Assembly: GCF_013408445.1 (NCBI RefSeq)
Contig: NZ_JACBZL010000001.1
Coordinates: 2,294,001 to 2,358,000 of the forward strand
DNA: 64,000 nucleotides
Source of the DNA: Corynebacterium tuberculostearicum
Lineage (GTDB): Bacteria > Actinomycetota > Actinomycetes > Mycobacteriales > Mycobacteriaceae
Direction: 5' to 3'
A program made the translations under genes and the position numbers. The notes below the pieces were generated by a model, which worked only from the letters and a program-made list of their open reading frames with translations, did not search any database and was not told the DNA's origin. Positions within the stretch are counted from its first letter, which is position 1. Each line of letters opens with the position of its first letter. Shown in pieces: positions 32,786 to 41,855 of this stretch.

Positions 32786-33696
32786 TGGAAATCCTCCACA
32801 TTGTCGCGGGTGACGGTGATGACCTCGACGGGGACGTTCTTCTCCGCCGCGCCACCGTGCAGGAGCGCTGCGGCTTGTTCGATGGCGCGGGCACCGAGCT
32901 CTGCGGGCTGCTGGGCGATGGTAGCTTCTAGCTTGCCATCTTTGACCGCCTTGAGGCCATCGAAGGTGCCATCAAATGCCACCACCTTGACCTCAGATCC
33001 GGCGCGCGAGCCCAACGCCTCGACCGCGCCGAGCGCCATTTCATCGTTCTCTGCAAAGATGGCCTTGATATCCGGGTTGGCCTGCAGCAAGTTGGTGGCG
33101 ACGTTGAGGCCTTCCGTGCGGTCGAAATTCGCCGATTGCTTGCCGACGACCCGAATGTGCCCATACTTCGCAATCTGCTCTTCAAAGCCCTTACCGCGCT
33201 CGCGCGAGGCGGAGGTACCAGCGGTGCCCTGCAGGATGAGGATATCGCCCTTTTCCCCAATGGCTTCAGCGAGCTTATCCGCCGCTTGCGCGCCACCGGC
33301 GACGTTATCGGACGCCACCATGGAATCCAGCTCTACGCCGTTGACATCGCGATCCACGCCGATGACGGGCACGCCGTCATTTTTGATGCCGCGAACCGCT
33401 GGGGCAACGGCATCGGAATCGGTGGGGTTGACCACGACGACCTTGGCGCCCATGGAGGTGGCATTGCCCAACTGATTGACCTGTTGGGCGGGGTCATCGG
33501 AAGCGTCTTGGATGTCTAGCGGAACGCCGAGTTCCTTGGCCTTATCTTGTGCGCCGTGGCGCAGCTCGACGAAGAAGGGGTTGGTCTGCGTCGAGAGCGC
33601 TAGCGTGATGCGGTTGCGGTCTTCTTCCGAGCGATTGCAGGAGGCAAGGCCCAGCGCGAGGGCGGGGACAAGGAGGGTGGCGATGAGCTTTTTCAT
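32782..33696 (-). CDS. rbsB: Ribose-binding lipoprotein
   Basis: 304 residues. Signal peptide KKLIATLLVPALALGLASC with lipobox LASC, so it is anchored outside the membrane. Type I periplasmic-binding fold: ITLALSTQTNPFFVELRHGAQ, VVVNPTDSDAVAPAV, IGVDRDVNG, ILQGTAGTSASRERGKGFE. It feeds the RbsAC transporter and has the family's usual length. Confidence 0.95.
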   Translation of the reverse strand: MKKLIATLLVPALALGLASCNRSEEDRNRITLALSTQTNPFFVELRHGAQDKAKELGVPLDIQDASDDPAQQVNQLGNATSMGAKVVVVNPTDSDAVAPAVRGIKNDGVPVIGVDRDVNGVELDSMVASDNVAGGAQAADKLAEAIGEKGDILILQGTAGTSASRERGKGFEEQIAKYGHIRVVGKQSANFDRTEGLNVATNLLQANPDIKAIFAENDEMALGAVEALGSRAGSEVKVVAFDGTFDGLKAVKDGKLEATIAQQPAELGARAIEQAAALLHGGAAEKNVPVEVITVTRDNVEDFQ

Positions 33697-33708
33697 GGCG
33701 GGTGCTCC

Positions 33709-34650
33709 TTAGTTGGCCGTCTTATTGCGGATGACGTCGAAGCCGACGGCCAGCGCGATGACCAGGCCGATGACGATCTGCTGCCAAAAAGAGGAGACGT
33801 TGAGCAGGTTCAAGCCATTGCGGATGACCGCTAGCAAGATCGCGCCGACCAGTGTGCCGGTGGCCTTGCCCTGACCACCGGAGAGCGAGGCGCCGCCGAT
33901 GACGACGGCCGCGATGGCATCGAGCTCATAGCCGGTGCCGGCCTGCGGCTGTGCGGATTCGAGGCGGCCGGCCATGACCATGCCGGCCCAGGCGGCGAAG
34001 AAACCGGAGAGCGCGAAGACGGCGATCTGGATGCGCTTGACCGGCAGGCCCGAGAGGCGGGCGGCCTCCAGGTTGCCGCCGATGGCATACATGGAGCGGC
34101 CGAGTACCGTGCGCTCTAGGATGAACCAGCAGATGAGCCCGGCGATAACCATCATGATGATCGGCACTGGGAAGCCTGCGATATCGCCGCCAAAGGCGTT
34201 GACGGACGGAGCGGTTTCAATCGGCGAGCCCTGGGAGATGACCAGGGTGAGGCCACGGGCGATGGACATCATGGCTAGCGTCGCGATGAAGGAGGGGATC
34301 TTGCCCCACGCGGTGGCCATGCCGCAGATGGCGCCGGCCAACGCACCTACGATCAGGCCGAGAAGCAGGGTGAGCCAGCCAGGCAGTCCCGCTGTGGAGA
34401 ACATATAGGCAGAGACCATGGCGCCGAGCGCGGCGACCGAGCCCACCGAGAGGTCGATGCCGGCGGTGACGATGACAAAGGTCATGCCGAAGGCCAAGAT
34501 GGCTACCGTGGCGGCCTGGATGCCGATATTGAGCAGGTTCGCCACGGTAAGGAAGTACGGCGTAGCGATAAACAGCGCGATGCACAGGGCAATGAGGCCG
34601 ACGAGCGCGCCATTATTCATGGCCCAGTTAACTACTCGATTCTTGGTCAT
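33709..34650 (-). CDS. rbsC: Ribose ABC transporter permease
   Basis: 313 residues, about nine or ten hydrophobic helices. The signature TAGIDLSVGSVAALGAMVSAY and AGIDLSVG-type start, with GRSMYAIGGNLEAARLSGLPVKR as the cytoplasmic coupling region, are those of RbsC/XylH permeases. It overlaps rbsA (ATGA) and lies twelve bases before rbsB. Confidence 0.95.
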   Translation of the reverse strand: MTKNRVVNWAMNNGALVGLIALCIALFIATPYFLTVANLLNIGIQAATVAILAFGMTFVIVTAGIDLSVGSVAALGAMVSAYMFSTAGLPGWLTLLLGLIVGALAGAICGMATAWGKIPSFIATLAMMSIARGLTLVISQGSPIETAPSVNAFGGDIAGFPVPIIMMVIAGLICWFILERTVLGRSMYAIGGNLEAARLSGLPVKRIQIAVFALSGFFAAWAGMVMAGRLESAQPQAGTGYELDAIAAVVIGGASLSGGQGKATGTLVGAILLAVIRNGLNLLNVSSFWQQIVIGLVIALAVGFDVIRNKTAN

Positions 34651-36191
34651 GCTTCATCCTTGGGGTTAGTGCCGGCAGGCGCGGCAGCAGAGGCAGAGGT
34701 AGAAGAGGTCACATTGGATACGGCAAAGGCCATGACCTCGTCTTGGGTGGAGTCCTTAGGGAGCTGGCCGGCGAGTTGGCCGCCGGACATGACGAGGATG
34801 CGGTCGGACATGCCGAGCACCTCGGGCAGATCGGAGGAGGCCATGAGAACGGCGCCCCCGGCAGCGGTGACCTCATTGATGATGTTGTAAATCTCCACCT
34901 TGGCGCCGACGTCGACGCCGCGGGTGGGCTCATCGAGGAGGAGGACCTTGGAACCGGCCAGTACCCAGCGGCCAAAGACCGCCTTTTGTTGGTTGCCGCC
35001 GGATAGGTTCCGGATGGGTTGGGAGAGATCGGCCATGCGGATGCGCAGCTTCTCCGCTACGTCGCTGGCGCGACGGCGTTGGCCGCTGCGGTCTGCCAGC
35101 CCCGCCTTAGCGGTGGGGTAGAGGGTGGCGAATCCGAGGTTATCGCCCACCGAGGCGTCCAGAACTAGTGCTTGGGATTTGCGGTCTTCGGGGATATGGC
35201 CCACGCCGGCACGGATGGCGGCGCGAATATCGCCGCTGCGCAGCTGGGTGCCGCCAACGCGAATGGTGCCGGAATCGTATGGGTCAGCGCCCGCGATGGC
35301 GCGAATGATTTCGGTGCGGCCGGCGCCCACGAGCCCGGCGAGGCCAACGACTTCGCCGGCATGGACGGTGAAGGTGACGTCGTGAAAGGCGCCGTCGGCA
35401 GTCAGCTCGGAGACCTCCAACAGGGCCTCGCCGCGCTCGGGAGGAACCTCGCGCGGGTATTGGTTTTCAATCTCGCGGCCGACCATGAGGCGCACCAGCT
35501 CGTCTTCGTCCGTATCGGCTGGGACCTCGGCGATGAAAGAGCCATCGCGCAGCACGCTAATGGTTTCTGCAATGCGCGCCAGCTCCTCCAGGTGGTGGCT
35601 GATAAAGACCATGGCCACGCCCTTGGCCTTGAGTTCCTCGAGCACGGCAAAGAGTGCATCAACCTCCTTGCCGGTGAGCGCGGCCGTGGGCTCATCCAAG
35701 ATGAGGATGCGCGCGTTCATGGACAGCGCCTTGGCGATTTCTACGAGCTGCTGTTTGGCCACACCCAGCTCACCCACCGGCATGTCTAGGTCCACGTCCA
35801 AGCCAATAAGGTGCAGTGCCGCTTGGGCTTGTGCCTTGAGGTGCTTGCGATTGACCAATCCAAAGCGGCGTGGGGTGCGCCCAAGCATGATGTTCTCGGC
35901 CACGGACATGGTGGGCACAAGGTTGAGCTCTTGGTGGATGGTGGCGATTCCCAGCGCCTCAGAGGCCTTGGTATCTGGGATCTTCACCTCTGTGCCATCT
36001 ACCAGGATGCGGCCGGAATCTGGTTCGTGCACTCCGGCAATCATCTTGATGAGGGTGGACTTGCCGGCGCCATTTTCACCCAACAAGGCCTGCACCTGGC
36101 CGCGGCGGACGGTGAGGTCTACCCCCTTAATGACCTCCACCGGGCCGAAGGATTTGGTGACATTGTCCAGGCGCAACACGCAGTCACTCAT
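34647..36191 (-). CDS. rbsA: Ribose ABC transporter ATP-binding protein
   Basis: 514 residues, two ABC domains in tandem as in RbsA. First domain: GENGAGKST and ILILDEPTAALT. Second domain: GLVGAGRTEI in place of a canonical Walker A, LSGGNQQKAVFGRWVL and VLLLDEPTRGVDVGAK. The degenerate second Walker A is normal for the family. It overlaps rbsR at its start (ATGA). Confidence 0.96.
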   Translation of the reverse strand: MSDCVLRLDNVTKSFGPVEVIKGVDLTVRRGQVQALLGENGAGKSTLIKMIAGVHEPDSGRILVDGTEVKIPDTKASEALGIATIHQELNLVPTMSVAENIMLGRTPRRFGLVNRKHLKAQAQAALHLIGLDVDLDMPVGELGVAKQQLVEIAKALSMNARILILDEPTAALTGKEVDALFAVLEELKAKGVAMVFISHHLEELARIAETISVLRDGSFIAEVPADTDEDELVRLMVGREIENQYPREVPPERGEALLEVSELTADGAFHDVTFTVHAGEVVGLAGLVGAGRTEIIRAIAGADPYDSGTIRVGGTQLRSGDIRAAIRAGVGHIPEDRKSQALVLDASVGDNLGFATLYPTAKAGLADRSGQRRRASDVAEKLRIRMADLSQPIRNLSGGNQQKAVFGRWVLAGSKVLLLDEPTRGVDVGAKVEIYNIINEVTAAGGAVLMASSDLPEVLGMSDRILVMSGGQLAGQLPKDSTQDEVMAFAVSNVTSSTSASAAAPAGTNPKDEA

Positions 36192-37177
36192 GGCGTGGCT
36201 CCATCGAGTTGGTGGGCGGTGGACATGCGCGGGATGTAGCGGGTTTCTAGCACCTCGCCTTCCGGTTGGTGCTTTTCATTGATGGCCGCGATGAGCTTGG
36301 CCGTGGCGGTCTCGCCCATTCTGGCAACATCCTGGTCCACCACTGAGATAGGGGAGGGTTGGAAGCGCAGGTAGATGAAGTCATCGAAGCCGACGAGCGC
36401 GATTTCTTCTCCGATGCGCTTGCCCGCATTATGGCAGGCCTCCAGCGCGCCGGCCGTCATCATGGAATCGCCGGCAATGAGCGCGGTGACGCCTTCTTGT
36501 AGGAGTGCGAGGGCTCCTTTATAGCCCTCGCGGTGGCGGTAGCTGCCGTGGTGGATATGGGTAGGCATGCCGCGGGTGGCGGCCTTGAAGGCTTGGAGGC
36601 GCTGGCGGCCGGTGGAGGTTTCCTGCGGCCCGGAAAGGTAGCCGATGTGCGTGTGCCCCTTCTCTTTGAGCTGTTCCACGGCTTGTTTCATGCCCGAGTG
36701 GGGGTCTGATAGCACTGCGGGAATCTGGCCCAGGGTGCGGTCAATGAGCACGAGCGGGCGGTAGGCGCGCGCCTGCTCCAGCGCTTCTTCGGCGCCTTCG
36801 AGAGGCACTGCGATAATGCCGTCTACCTGGCGTTCCATCAGGGCATCGAGGGACTTGACTAGACGCTGCGGATCCTCGCCGCAACTGGTAATCATCGTGG
36901 CGAGTCCCTGCTTATCGGCGGCTTCTTCAATGGCTGCGGCCATTGCGGCGAAGTAGGCATTATCTAGGCTGGGGATGACCAAGCCGATGGCGTTAGATCG
37001 GGAGCTGCGCAATGCTCGGGCCTGGGCATTGGGCCTATAGTTGAGCTTGATGGCCGTGTCCTTGACGCGTTGGCGCGTGGACTCCGAGATGGCTGGGTTC
37101 CCCGAGAGCGAACGGGACGCGGTGGAAATGGATACTCCAGCAGCAGCGGCCACGTCCTTGAGGGTGGTTCCGGCCAT
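36188..37177 (-). CDS. rbsR: LacI-family ribose repressor
   Basis: 329 residues. N-terminal helix-turn-helix TTLKDVAAAAGVSISTASRSLSGNPAISESTRQRV and a periplasmic-binding-protein-like ligand domain (IGLVIPSLDNAYFAAMAAAIEEAA, LIDRTLGQIPAV, VGFDDFIYLRF). It is the first gene of the rbs operon and presumably represses it in the absence of ribose. The ATG at 37175-37177 is chosen since CCAAGGAGGACAGC precedes it. A perfect operator palindrome lies 48 bases upstream, implying autoregulation. Confidence 0.94.
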   Translation of the reverse strand: MAGTTLKDVAAAAGVSISTASRSLSGNPAISESTRQRVKDTAIKLNYRPNAQARALRSSRSNAIGLVIPSLDNAYFAAMAAAIEEAADKQGLATMITSCGEDPQRLVKSLDALMERQVDGIIAVPLEGAEEALEQARAYRPLVLIDRTLGQIPAVLSDPHSGMKQAVEQLKEKGHTHIGYLSGPQETSTGRQRLQAFKAATRGMPTHIHHGSYRHREGYKGALALLQEGVTALIAGDSMMTAGALEACHNAGKRIGEEIALVGFDDFIYLRFQPSPISVVDQDVARMGETATAKLIAAINEKHQPEGEVLETRYIPRMSTAHQLDGATP

Positions 37178-37225
37178 GCTGTCCTCCTTGGTTTGGGCGT
37201 GTGAGCCGGCTTCCGGCCCTCCTGA

Positions 37226-37241
37226 GTGCAATCGATTGCAC
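37226..37241. promoter_or_regulatory. LacI-type operator of the rbs operon
   Basis: GTGCAATCGATTGCAC is a perfect 16-bp palindrome with the central CG of LacI-family operators. It lies upstream of rbsR, between rbsR and the divergent YdcF-like gene, so it may affect both. Confidence 0.88.
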
Positions 37242-37307
37242 ATTTGAGTTAAAGGTACGGCTATTTCCATCTTCCTGTCAAGAGCCGGCAAGTCTATGCT
37301 GGTATCC

Positions 37308-37751
37308 ATGTCTGACCCGCTCCTTGTTTTGGGCTCCCGCGTAACCCACGGCTATCCCGGCGCCATGCTGCGCTCGCGCCTAGACAAGGCGTTGGCGCTC
37401 TATAGCGGTCAGCAGATTATTGTCTCCGGCCGCGGTGAGGCGGGTCCCATGGCTACATACCTCATTGAACGCGGCGTGCCGGCCGAGCGGGTAGTGGTGG
37501 AGCCGGAAGCCACGAGTACTAATGAAAATCTAGAAAATGCCCACCGCTTGGCCCCGGATGCCGTATTGCACGTGGTGACCAATGATTTTCATATCCTGCG
37601 CACGGCGCTGTGGGCCTGGCACCTCGGCATTGCCGTGCAACTGCATCCCGCGCGCACCCCGTGGCGGTTGATGCCGCGCAATTACCTGCGCGAAGTCCTC
37701 GCCACTCCTCACTCAGCGGCGCGAATAGTGTGGCGACGGATGCGGGGATAG
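37308..37751 (+). CDS. YdcF/SanA-like DUF218 protein
   Basis: 147 residues. LLVLGSRVTHGYPGAMLRSRLDKALALY, IIVSGRGEAGPMATYLIERGVPAERVVVEPEATSTNENLENA and VVTNDFHILRTALWAW form the DUF218 fold found in YdcF and SanA, which are linked to envelope functions. There is no membrane segment here, so it is a short soluble form. The ATG at 37308 is taken as the start. No strong ribosome site is seen. Divergent from rbsR. Confidence 0.85.
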   Translation: MSDPLLVLGSRVTHGYPGAMLRSRLDKALALYSGQQIIVSGRGEAGPMATYLIERGVPAERVVVEPEATSTNENLENAHRLAPDAVLHVVTNDFHILRTALWAWHLGIAVQLHPARTPWRLMPRNYLREVLATPHSAARIVWRRMRG

Positions 37752-37872
37752 CGCTCCTGCCTCGGTGTAGCGGCCCGCTGCCCACAGGCGCCTCCAACCC
37801 CGAAAGAGGTTAACAAGCGGTTAACTCCACTGCGGTGAGCAGCTGAAATAGAAGGTATTCGCGGGTAGTTAT

Positions 37873-37885
37873 GCAAACGATTGAC
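37873..37885. promoter_or_regulatory. LacI-type operator-like site before galM
   Basis: GCAAACGATTGAC in front of the gal operon differs little from the rbs operator core (GCAATCGATTGC) and keeps the central CG. It lies 63 bases before the galM start. The binding protein is unproven. Confidence 0.5.
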
Positions 37886-37947
37886 CGGCGCTTTGCCGTA
37901 CTCCTAGGCTAAATCCAACGAAAGTTATAGCCAGAAAGGTCTTTGTT

Positions 37948-38847
37948 ATGACCAGTGGAGGAGCAGCTGGCCCTGACGCTGACTACCCCAGCGTCGCACT
38001 TGCCCATGGCGATTATGCGGCAGAGATTGGTCTATTCGGCGGTACACTCAAAGCGCTGACCTATCGCGGCGCGCCCTTAGTAGAAAGCTACGAAGGCAAG
38101 CCGCCGCTGATGGCCGGAGTGGTGCTGGCGCCGTGGCCCAATCGCACCGAAGATGGCTGGTTTGAATGGCAGGGGACCGCCCACCAGCTAGAGATCACGG
38201 AGCCGGAGCGCAATAACGCCATCCATGGATTCGCGGTGGATTGGTGGCGCGTCACGGAACGCTCGGACAACCGGGTGGCTCTTGCCTTTGATATTGAGCC
38301 GCGCCAGGGCTGGCCGTGGGCGATTCAACTAGAGGCCACCTACGCCCTCGATGAGCGGGGATTGCACCACCAGCTCACCGCCCGCACCGCGGAACCCGGC
38401 GAGGTTCCCTTCGCCTATGGGCTGCACCTCTACCTCTCCCCACAGGGAGCTGGGGCGGAGGAGGCGGTGCTCAGTGTGGACGTCGGCAAGCGCTACTTGC
38501 TAGGCGCCCGCAACCTGCCTACGGGAAAGACGGAGCAGGTGCGCATTGTTAATCAGCCCATCGCCGAGGTGGACTGGGACGATTGCTTCCACGGCGAAGG
38601 CCCACTGACGGCCGTGTATTCGGCCGGCGGAAAGGGTGTGCGCCTGGAGATGGGCGAAGGCCTGAACTGGGTGCAGATGTTTACCCCGGCCGATTTCCCG
38701 CGGGCAGGTGGCCCCGGCAAGGCATTAGCCGTGGAGCCCATGAGCGCGCCGCCGAATGCGCTGCGCAGCGGGGAAGACCTCGCGCGCCTGAGCGCTCAGA
38801 ACCCGCAGAGATTCACGCTGCGCCTTGCAGCAGAGAACAATAACTAG
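37948..38847 (+). CDS. galM: Aldose 1-epimerase (mutarotase)
   Basis: 299 residues. Interconverts alpha and beta anomers of galactose for GalK. Recognisable stretches are GVVLAPWPNRTEDGWFEWQG, NAIHGFAVDWWRV (catalytic His), FAYGLHLYLSP (second His) and a late ...MFTPADFPRAGGPGKALAVEPMSAPPNAL containing the catalytic Glu. It is the first gene of a five-gene galactose unit. Ribosome site AGAAAGG. Confidence 0.92.
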   Translation: MTSGGAAGPDADYPSVALAHGDYAAEIGLFGGTLKALTYRGAPLVESYEGKPPLMAGVVLAPWPNRTEDGWFEWQGTAHQLEITEPERNNAIHGFAVDWWRVTERSDNRVALAFDIEPRQGWPWAIQLEATYALDERGLHHQLTARTAEPGEVPFAYGLHLYLSPQGAGAEEAVLSVDVGKRYLLGARNLPTGKTEQVRIVNQPIAEVDWDDCFHGEGPLTAVYSAGGKGVRLEMGEGLNWVQMFTPADFPRAGGPGKALAVEPMSAPPNALRSGEDLARLSAQNPQRFTLRLAAENNN

Positions 38848-38858
38848 AAAGGTCAGCC

Positions 38859-40508
38859 ATGGAGACTGCTGAATCCGTATTGAGGCTCGATGCCTCCTGG
38901 GTGGACTACTTCTTGGTAGCCATCTACTTCCTCTTCGTACTAGGCATCGGCTGGGCCGCCAAGGCCCGAGTGTCTAGCTCCATCGACTTCTTCCTCTCCG
39001 GCCGGGGACTGCCAGCCTGGGTGACCGGACTGGCCTTCGTCTCGGCCAACCTGGGTGCCGTGGAAATCATTGGTATGTCCGCCAATGGCGTGGAGTACGG
39101 CTTCCAAACCATGCACTACTTCTGGATCGGCGCCATCCCGGCCATGGTCTTTTTGGGCATTGTGATGATGCCGTTCTACTACGGCTCCAAGGTGCGCTCG
39201 GTGCCGGAGTTCATGCGCAAGCGCTTTGGCAACGCCGCGCACCTGGTCAATGCGATTTCTTTCGCCGTGGCCCAGCTGCTTATTGCCGGCGTGAACCTGT
39301 ACTTGCTGGCCACCATCGTAGAGGCCCTGCTGGGCTGGCAGATGTGGGTATCGCTCCTCGTGGCCGGCATCATCGTGCTGTCCTATATCACCCTGGGCGG
39401 CCTTTCGGCCGCCATCTATAACGAGGTGCTGCAGTTCTTCGTCATCATCGCCGCACTCGCCCCGCTGACCATCATTGGTTTGAACCGCGTTGGTGGTTGG
39501 AGCGGGCTGAAGGACGCGGTGGCCCAGGAATCGCACTTCCACACTTGGCCGGGCACGGATATCTCCGGTTTTGAGAATCCCGTGTGGTCCGTCATCGGCA
39601 TCGTGCTGGGCCTCGGCTTCGTGCTTTCCTTTGGTTACTGGACCACCAACTTCGTGGAAGTTCAGCGCGCCATGGCCTCCGATTCCATTTCCGCCGCCCG
39701 TAAGACGCCGATTATCGGCGCCTTCCCCAAGATGTTCGTGCCCTTCCTCGTGGTCATTCCAGGCATGGTTGCCTCCGTTTCCGTGGCCGACTTGATGGAG
39801 GAGCGCGCGGAGCCCAACGACGCCATCTTGCTGCTCATGCGCGACCTTTTGCCTAATGGCCTGCTGGGCGTGGCGATCGCCGGCCTGCTCGCTTCCTTCA
39901 TGGCCGGCATGGCCGCGAATATCTCGGCCTTTAATACCGTCATCTCCTATGACATCTGGCAGACCTATGTGGTCAAGGACCGCGAGGATGACTACTACCT
40001 GAAGTTCGGCCGCATCGCCACGGTTATCGCCACCGCTATTGCCATCTTTACCGCACTGCTCGCGCAAAACTTTGGCAATATCATGGACTACCTGCAAACC
40101 CTGTTTGGCTTCTTCAATGCGCCGCTGTTTGCCACCTTCATTCTGGGCATGTTCTGGAAGCGCATGACCCCGCACGCCGGTTGGTCCGGACTCGTAGCCG
40201 GTACCGGTTCTGCTATCGCTTTCTGGTACGTCGCATCCTTCACGGACATGATCAACCTGCCCGGCCAAGGCACGGCCTTTGTGGCGGCTGGTGTGGCCTT
40301 CGTGGTGGATATCTTGGTCTCCATCGTGGTCACCCTGTTCACCCAGCCCAAGCCGGATAGCGAGCTGGTTGGCTTCGTCTCTTCCGTGACCCCCAAGGAC
40401 CACTTTGAGGACTACACCGAAAAGTCCTTGCCGTGGTACCAGCAGACCGTCCCGCTGGGCATCATTTGCCTGGTGATGGCCGTAGCCCTCAACGTCATCT
40501 TCGCCTAA
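38859..40508 (+). CDS. Sodium:solute symporter (probable galactose uptake)
   Basis: 549 residues with about 13-14 transmembrane helices. SIDFFLSGRGLPAWVTGLAFVSANLGAVEIIG near the start and GLLASFMAGMAANISAFNT in the middle match the SGLT-type sodium/solute symporter family. The substrate is inferred from position: it stands between galM and galT-galK, eleven bases after galM. The small membrane protein that follows may assist it. Confidence 0.9.
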   Translation: METAESVLRLDASWVDYFLVAIYFLFVLGIGWAAKARVSSSIDFFLSGRGLPAWVTGLAFVSANLGAVEIIGMSANGVEYGFQTMHYFWIGAIPAMVFLGIVMMPFYYGSKVRSVPEFMRKRFGNAAHLVNAISFAVAQLLIAGVNLYLLATIVEALLGWQMWVSLLVAGIIVLSYITLGGLSAAIYNEVLQFFVIIAALAPLTIIGLNRVGGWSGLKDAVAQESHFHTWPGTDISGFENPVWSVIGIVLGLGFVLSFGYWTTNFVEVQRAMASDSISAARKTPIIGAFPKMFVPFLVVIPGMVASVSVADLMEERAEPNDAILLLMRDLLPNGLLGVAIAGLLASFMAGMAANISAFNTVISYDIWQTYVVKDREDDYYLKFGRIATVIATAIAIFTALLAQNFGNIMDYLQTLFGFFNAPLFATFILGMFWKRMTPHAGWSGLVAGTGSAIAFWYVASFTDMINLPGQGTAFVAAGVAFVVDILVSIVVTLFTQPKPDSELVGFVSSVTPKDHFEDYTEKSLPWYQQTVPLGIICLVMAVALNVIFA

Positions 40509-40518
40509 GGAGCCCAAC

Positions 40519-40761
40519 ATGTCTGAGAAAAAGCGCGCGGGCGCATTCGACCTGCGCAACGTCATCGCCGCACTCCTCGGCCTCTACGGCCTGATTTTGC
40601 TCGGCTGCTATTTCTTCCTCGACCCAGGCATCAACCCGGATACCGGGCAGGCTAAGAACGCCAGCGATAACCTATGGGCAAGCCTTGCTTTGCTGGCCGT
40701 GGCCGCTGCCTTTGTGCTGTGGGCACGCCTGAAGCCCATCACCATCCCAGGAGAAAACTAA
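40519..40761 (+). CDS. Small membrane protein accompanying the symporter
   Basis: 80 residues with two hydrophobic helices (VIAALLGLYGLILLGCYFFL and LWASLALLAVAAAFVLWARL) around a polar loop DPGINPDTGQAKNASDN. Ten bases after the symporter, with AAGGAGCC in front, and its stop overlaps the galT start by one base. I do not recognise a characterised family. An accessory role to the symporter is inferred from the coupling. Confidence 0.82.
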   Translation: MSEKKRAGAFDLRNVIAALLGLYGLILLGCYFFLDPGINPDTGQAKNASDNLWASLALLAVAAAFVLWARLKPITIPGEN

Positions 40762-41855
40762 TGGTTGAGATTACCTCCGCCACGCTTGCCGACGGCCGCG
40801 AGATCCTCTACTTCGACGACCAGCCCCATCCCGACCGCGTGCTTGTCGACGCCCGCGATATCCCCACCGTCGCCCCCGCTTCCGAAATGCGCCGGGATCC
40901 CCTAACGGGGGATTGGGTGGCCTTTGCCGCCCACCGCATGAACCGCACCTTCTTGCCACCGGCCAACGAGAACCCGCTGGCGCCTACGCGCGAAGGCCAG
41001 CTGCCCACGGAGATCCCCAGCCCCAGCTATGACGTGGTGGTCTTTGAAAACCGCTTCCCGTCCTTTGCCACCACCGCGGACATCGAGCATCCGGAGGACG
41101 ATAACCTGCTTGGCATGGTGCCGCGCCTTCCTGCCCGCGCCCGCTGCGAGGTGGTCTGCTTTACCGAGGACCCAGCCCTATCCTTCAAGGACCTGCCGGA
41201 ATCGCGCATCCGCACCGTCATCGAGGCCTGGGCTCACCGCACCGCCGCACTATCCCAGATCGACGGCGTGGAGCAGGTATTCCCCTTTGAAAACCGCGGC
41301 GAAGAAATAGGCGTGACCCTCCAGCACCCGCACGGCCAGATCTACTCCTATCCATTCCTCTCGCCCCGCCTGCGGTCCATTGTGGATTCCGCCCGCGCCT
41401 ATGACGGCGACCTCTTCCAGGATCTCCTCGATCGTGAGCGCGCCGCCGGTACCCGCATCATTGCTGAGACCGAGCACTTCACCGTCTTTGTTCCCGCCGC
41501 CGCCAAATGGCCGCTGGAAGCCATGGTCATGCCCAATGAGGAGGTTCCCGATTTCGCCGCGCTTTCCGGCGCCCAACGTGCCGACCTCGCGCCCCTCCTC
41601 AAGAAGCTGTACTCCGCCGTGGACCGCTTCTTCGATGGCGTGGACAAGACCCCGTATATCGCCGGCTGGACCCAGGCGCCGGTGGATCCGGACCTGCGCC
41701 CCGGCATCCGCATGCACCTGCAGCTCTTTTCGCTCATGCGATCGCCCGGCCGCATGAAGTACCTTGCCGGTTCCGAGTCCTCGCAGGCCGTGTGGATCAA
41801 TGACACCACCCCGGAGCGCATCGCCGCCCGCTTCAAGGAGATCTGGGATGCTTAA
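40761..41855 (+). CDS. galT: Galactose-1-phosphate uridylyltransferase
   Basis: Leloir enzyme exchanging UMP between UDP-glucose and galactose-1-phosphate. 364 residues. GDWVAFAAHRMNRTFLPP and the nucleophile motif HPHGQIYSYPF are present, with FTVFVPAAAKWPLEAMVMP and the late histidine in HLQLFSL. A long upstream in-frame extension is rejected because the ATG at 40761 has AGGAGA in front and the preceding gene ends there. It overlaps galK by eight bases. Confidence 0.95.
   Translation: MVEITSATLADGREILYFDDQPHPDRVLVDARDIPTVAPASEMRRDPLTGDWVAFAAHRMNRTFLPPANENPLAPTREGQLPTEIPSPSYDVVVFENRFPSFATTADIEHPEDDNLLGMVPRLPARARCEVVCFTEDPALSFKDLPESRIRTVIEAWAHRTAALSQIDGVEQVFPFENRGEEIGVTLQHPHGQIYSYPFLSPRLRSIVDSARAYDGDLFQDLLDRERAAGTRIIAETEHFTVFVPAAAKWPLEAMVMPNEEVPDFAALSGAQRADLAPLLKKLYSAVDRFFDGVDKTPYIAGWTQAPVDPDLRPGIRMHLQLFSLMRSPGRMKYLAGSESSQAVWINDTTPERIAARFKEIWDA

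Noticed and set aside
38940..40565. 541-codon open frame antisense to the symporter
   Set aside because: It is Gly/His/Asp-rich, with no membrane segments or motifs, and fully explained by the real gene on the plus strand.
40674..40760. Longer N-terminus for galT
   Set aside because: It reads through the small membrane protein in another frame. The ATG at 40761 has a good ribosome site.
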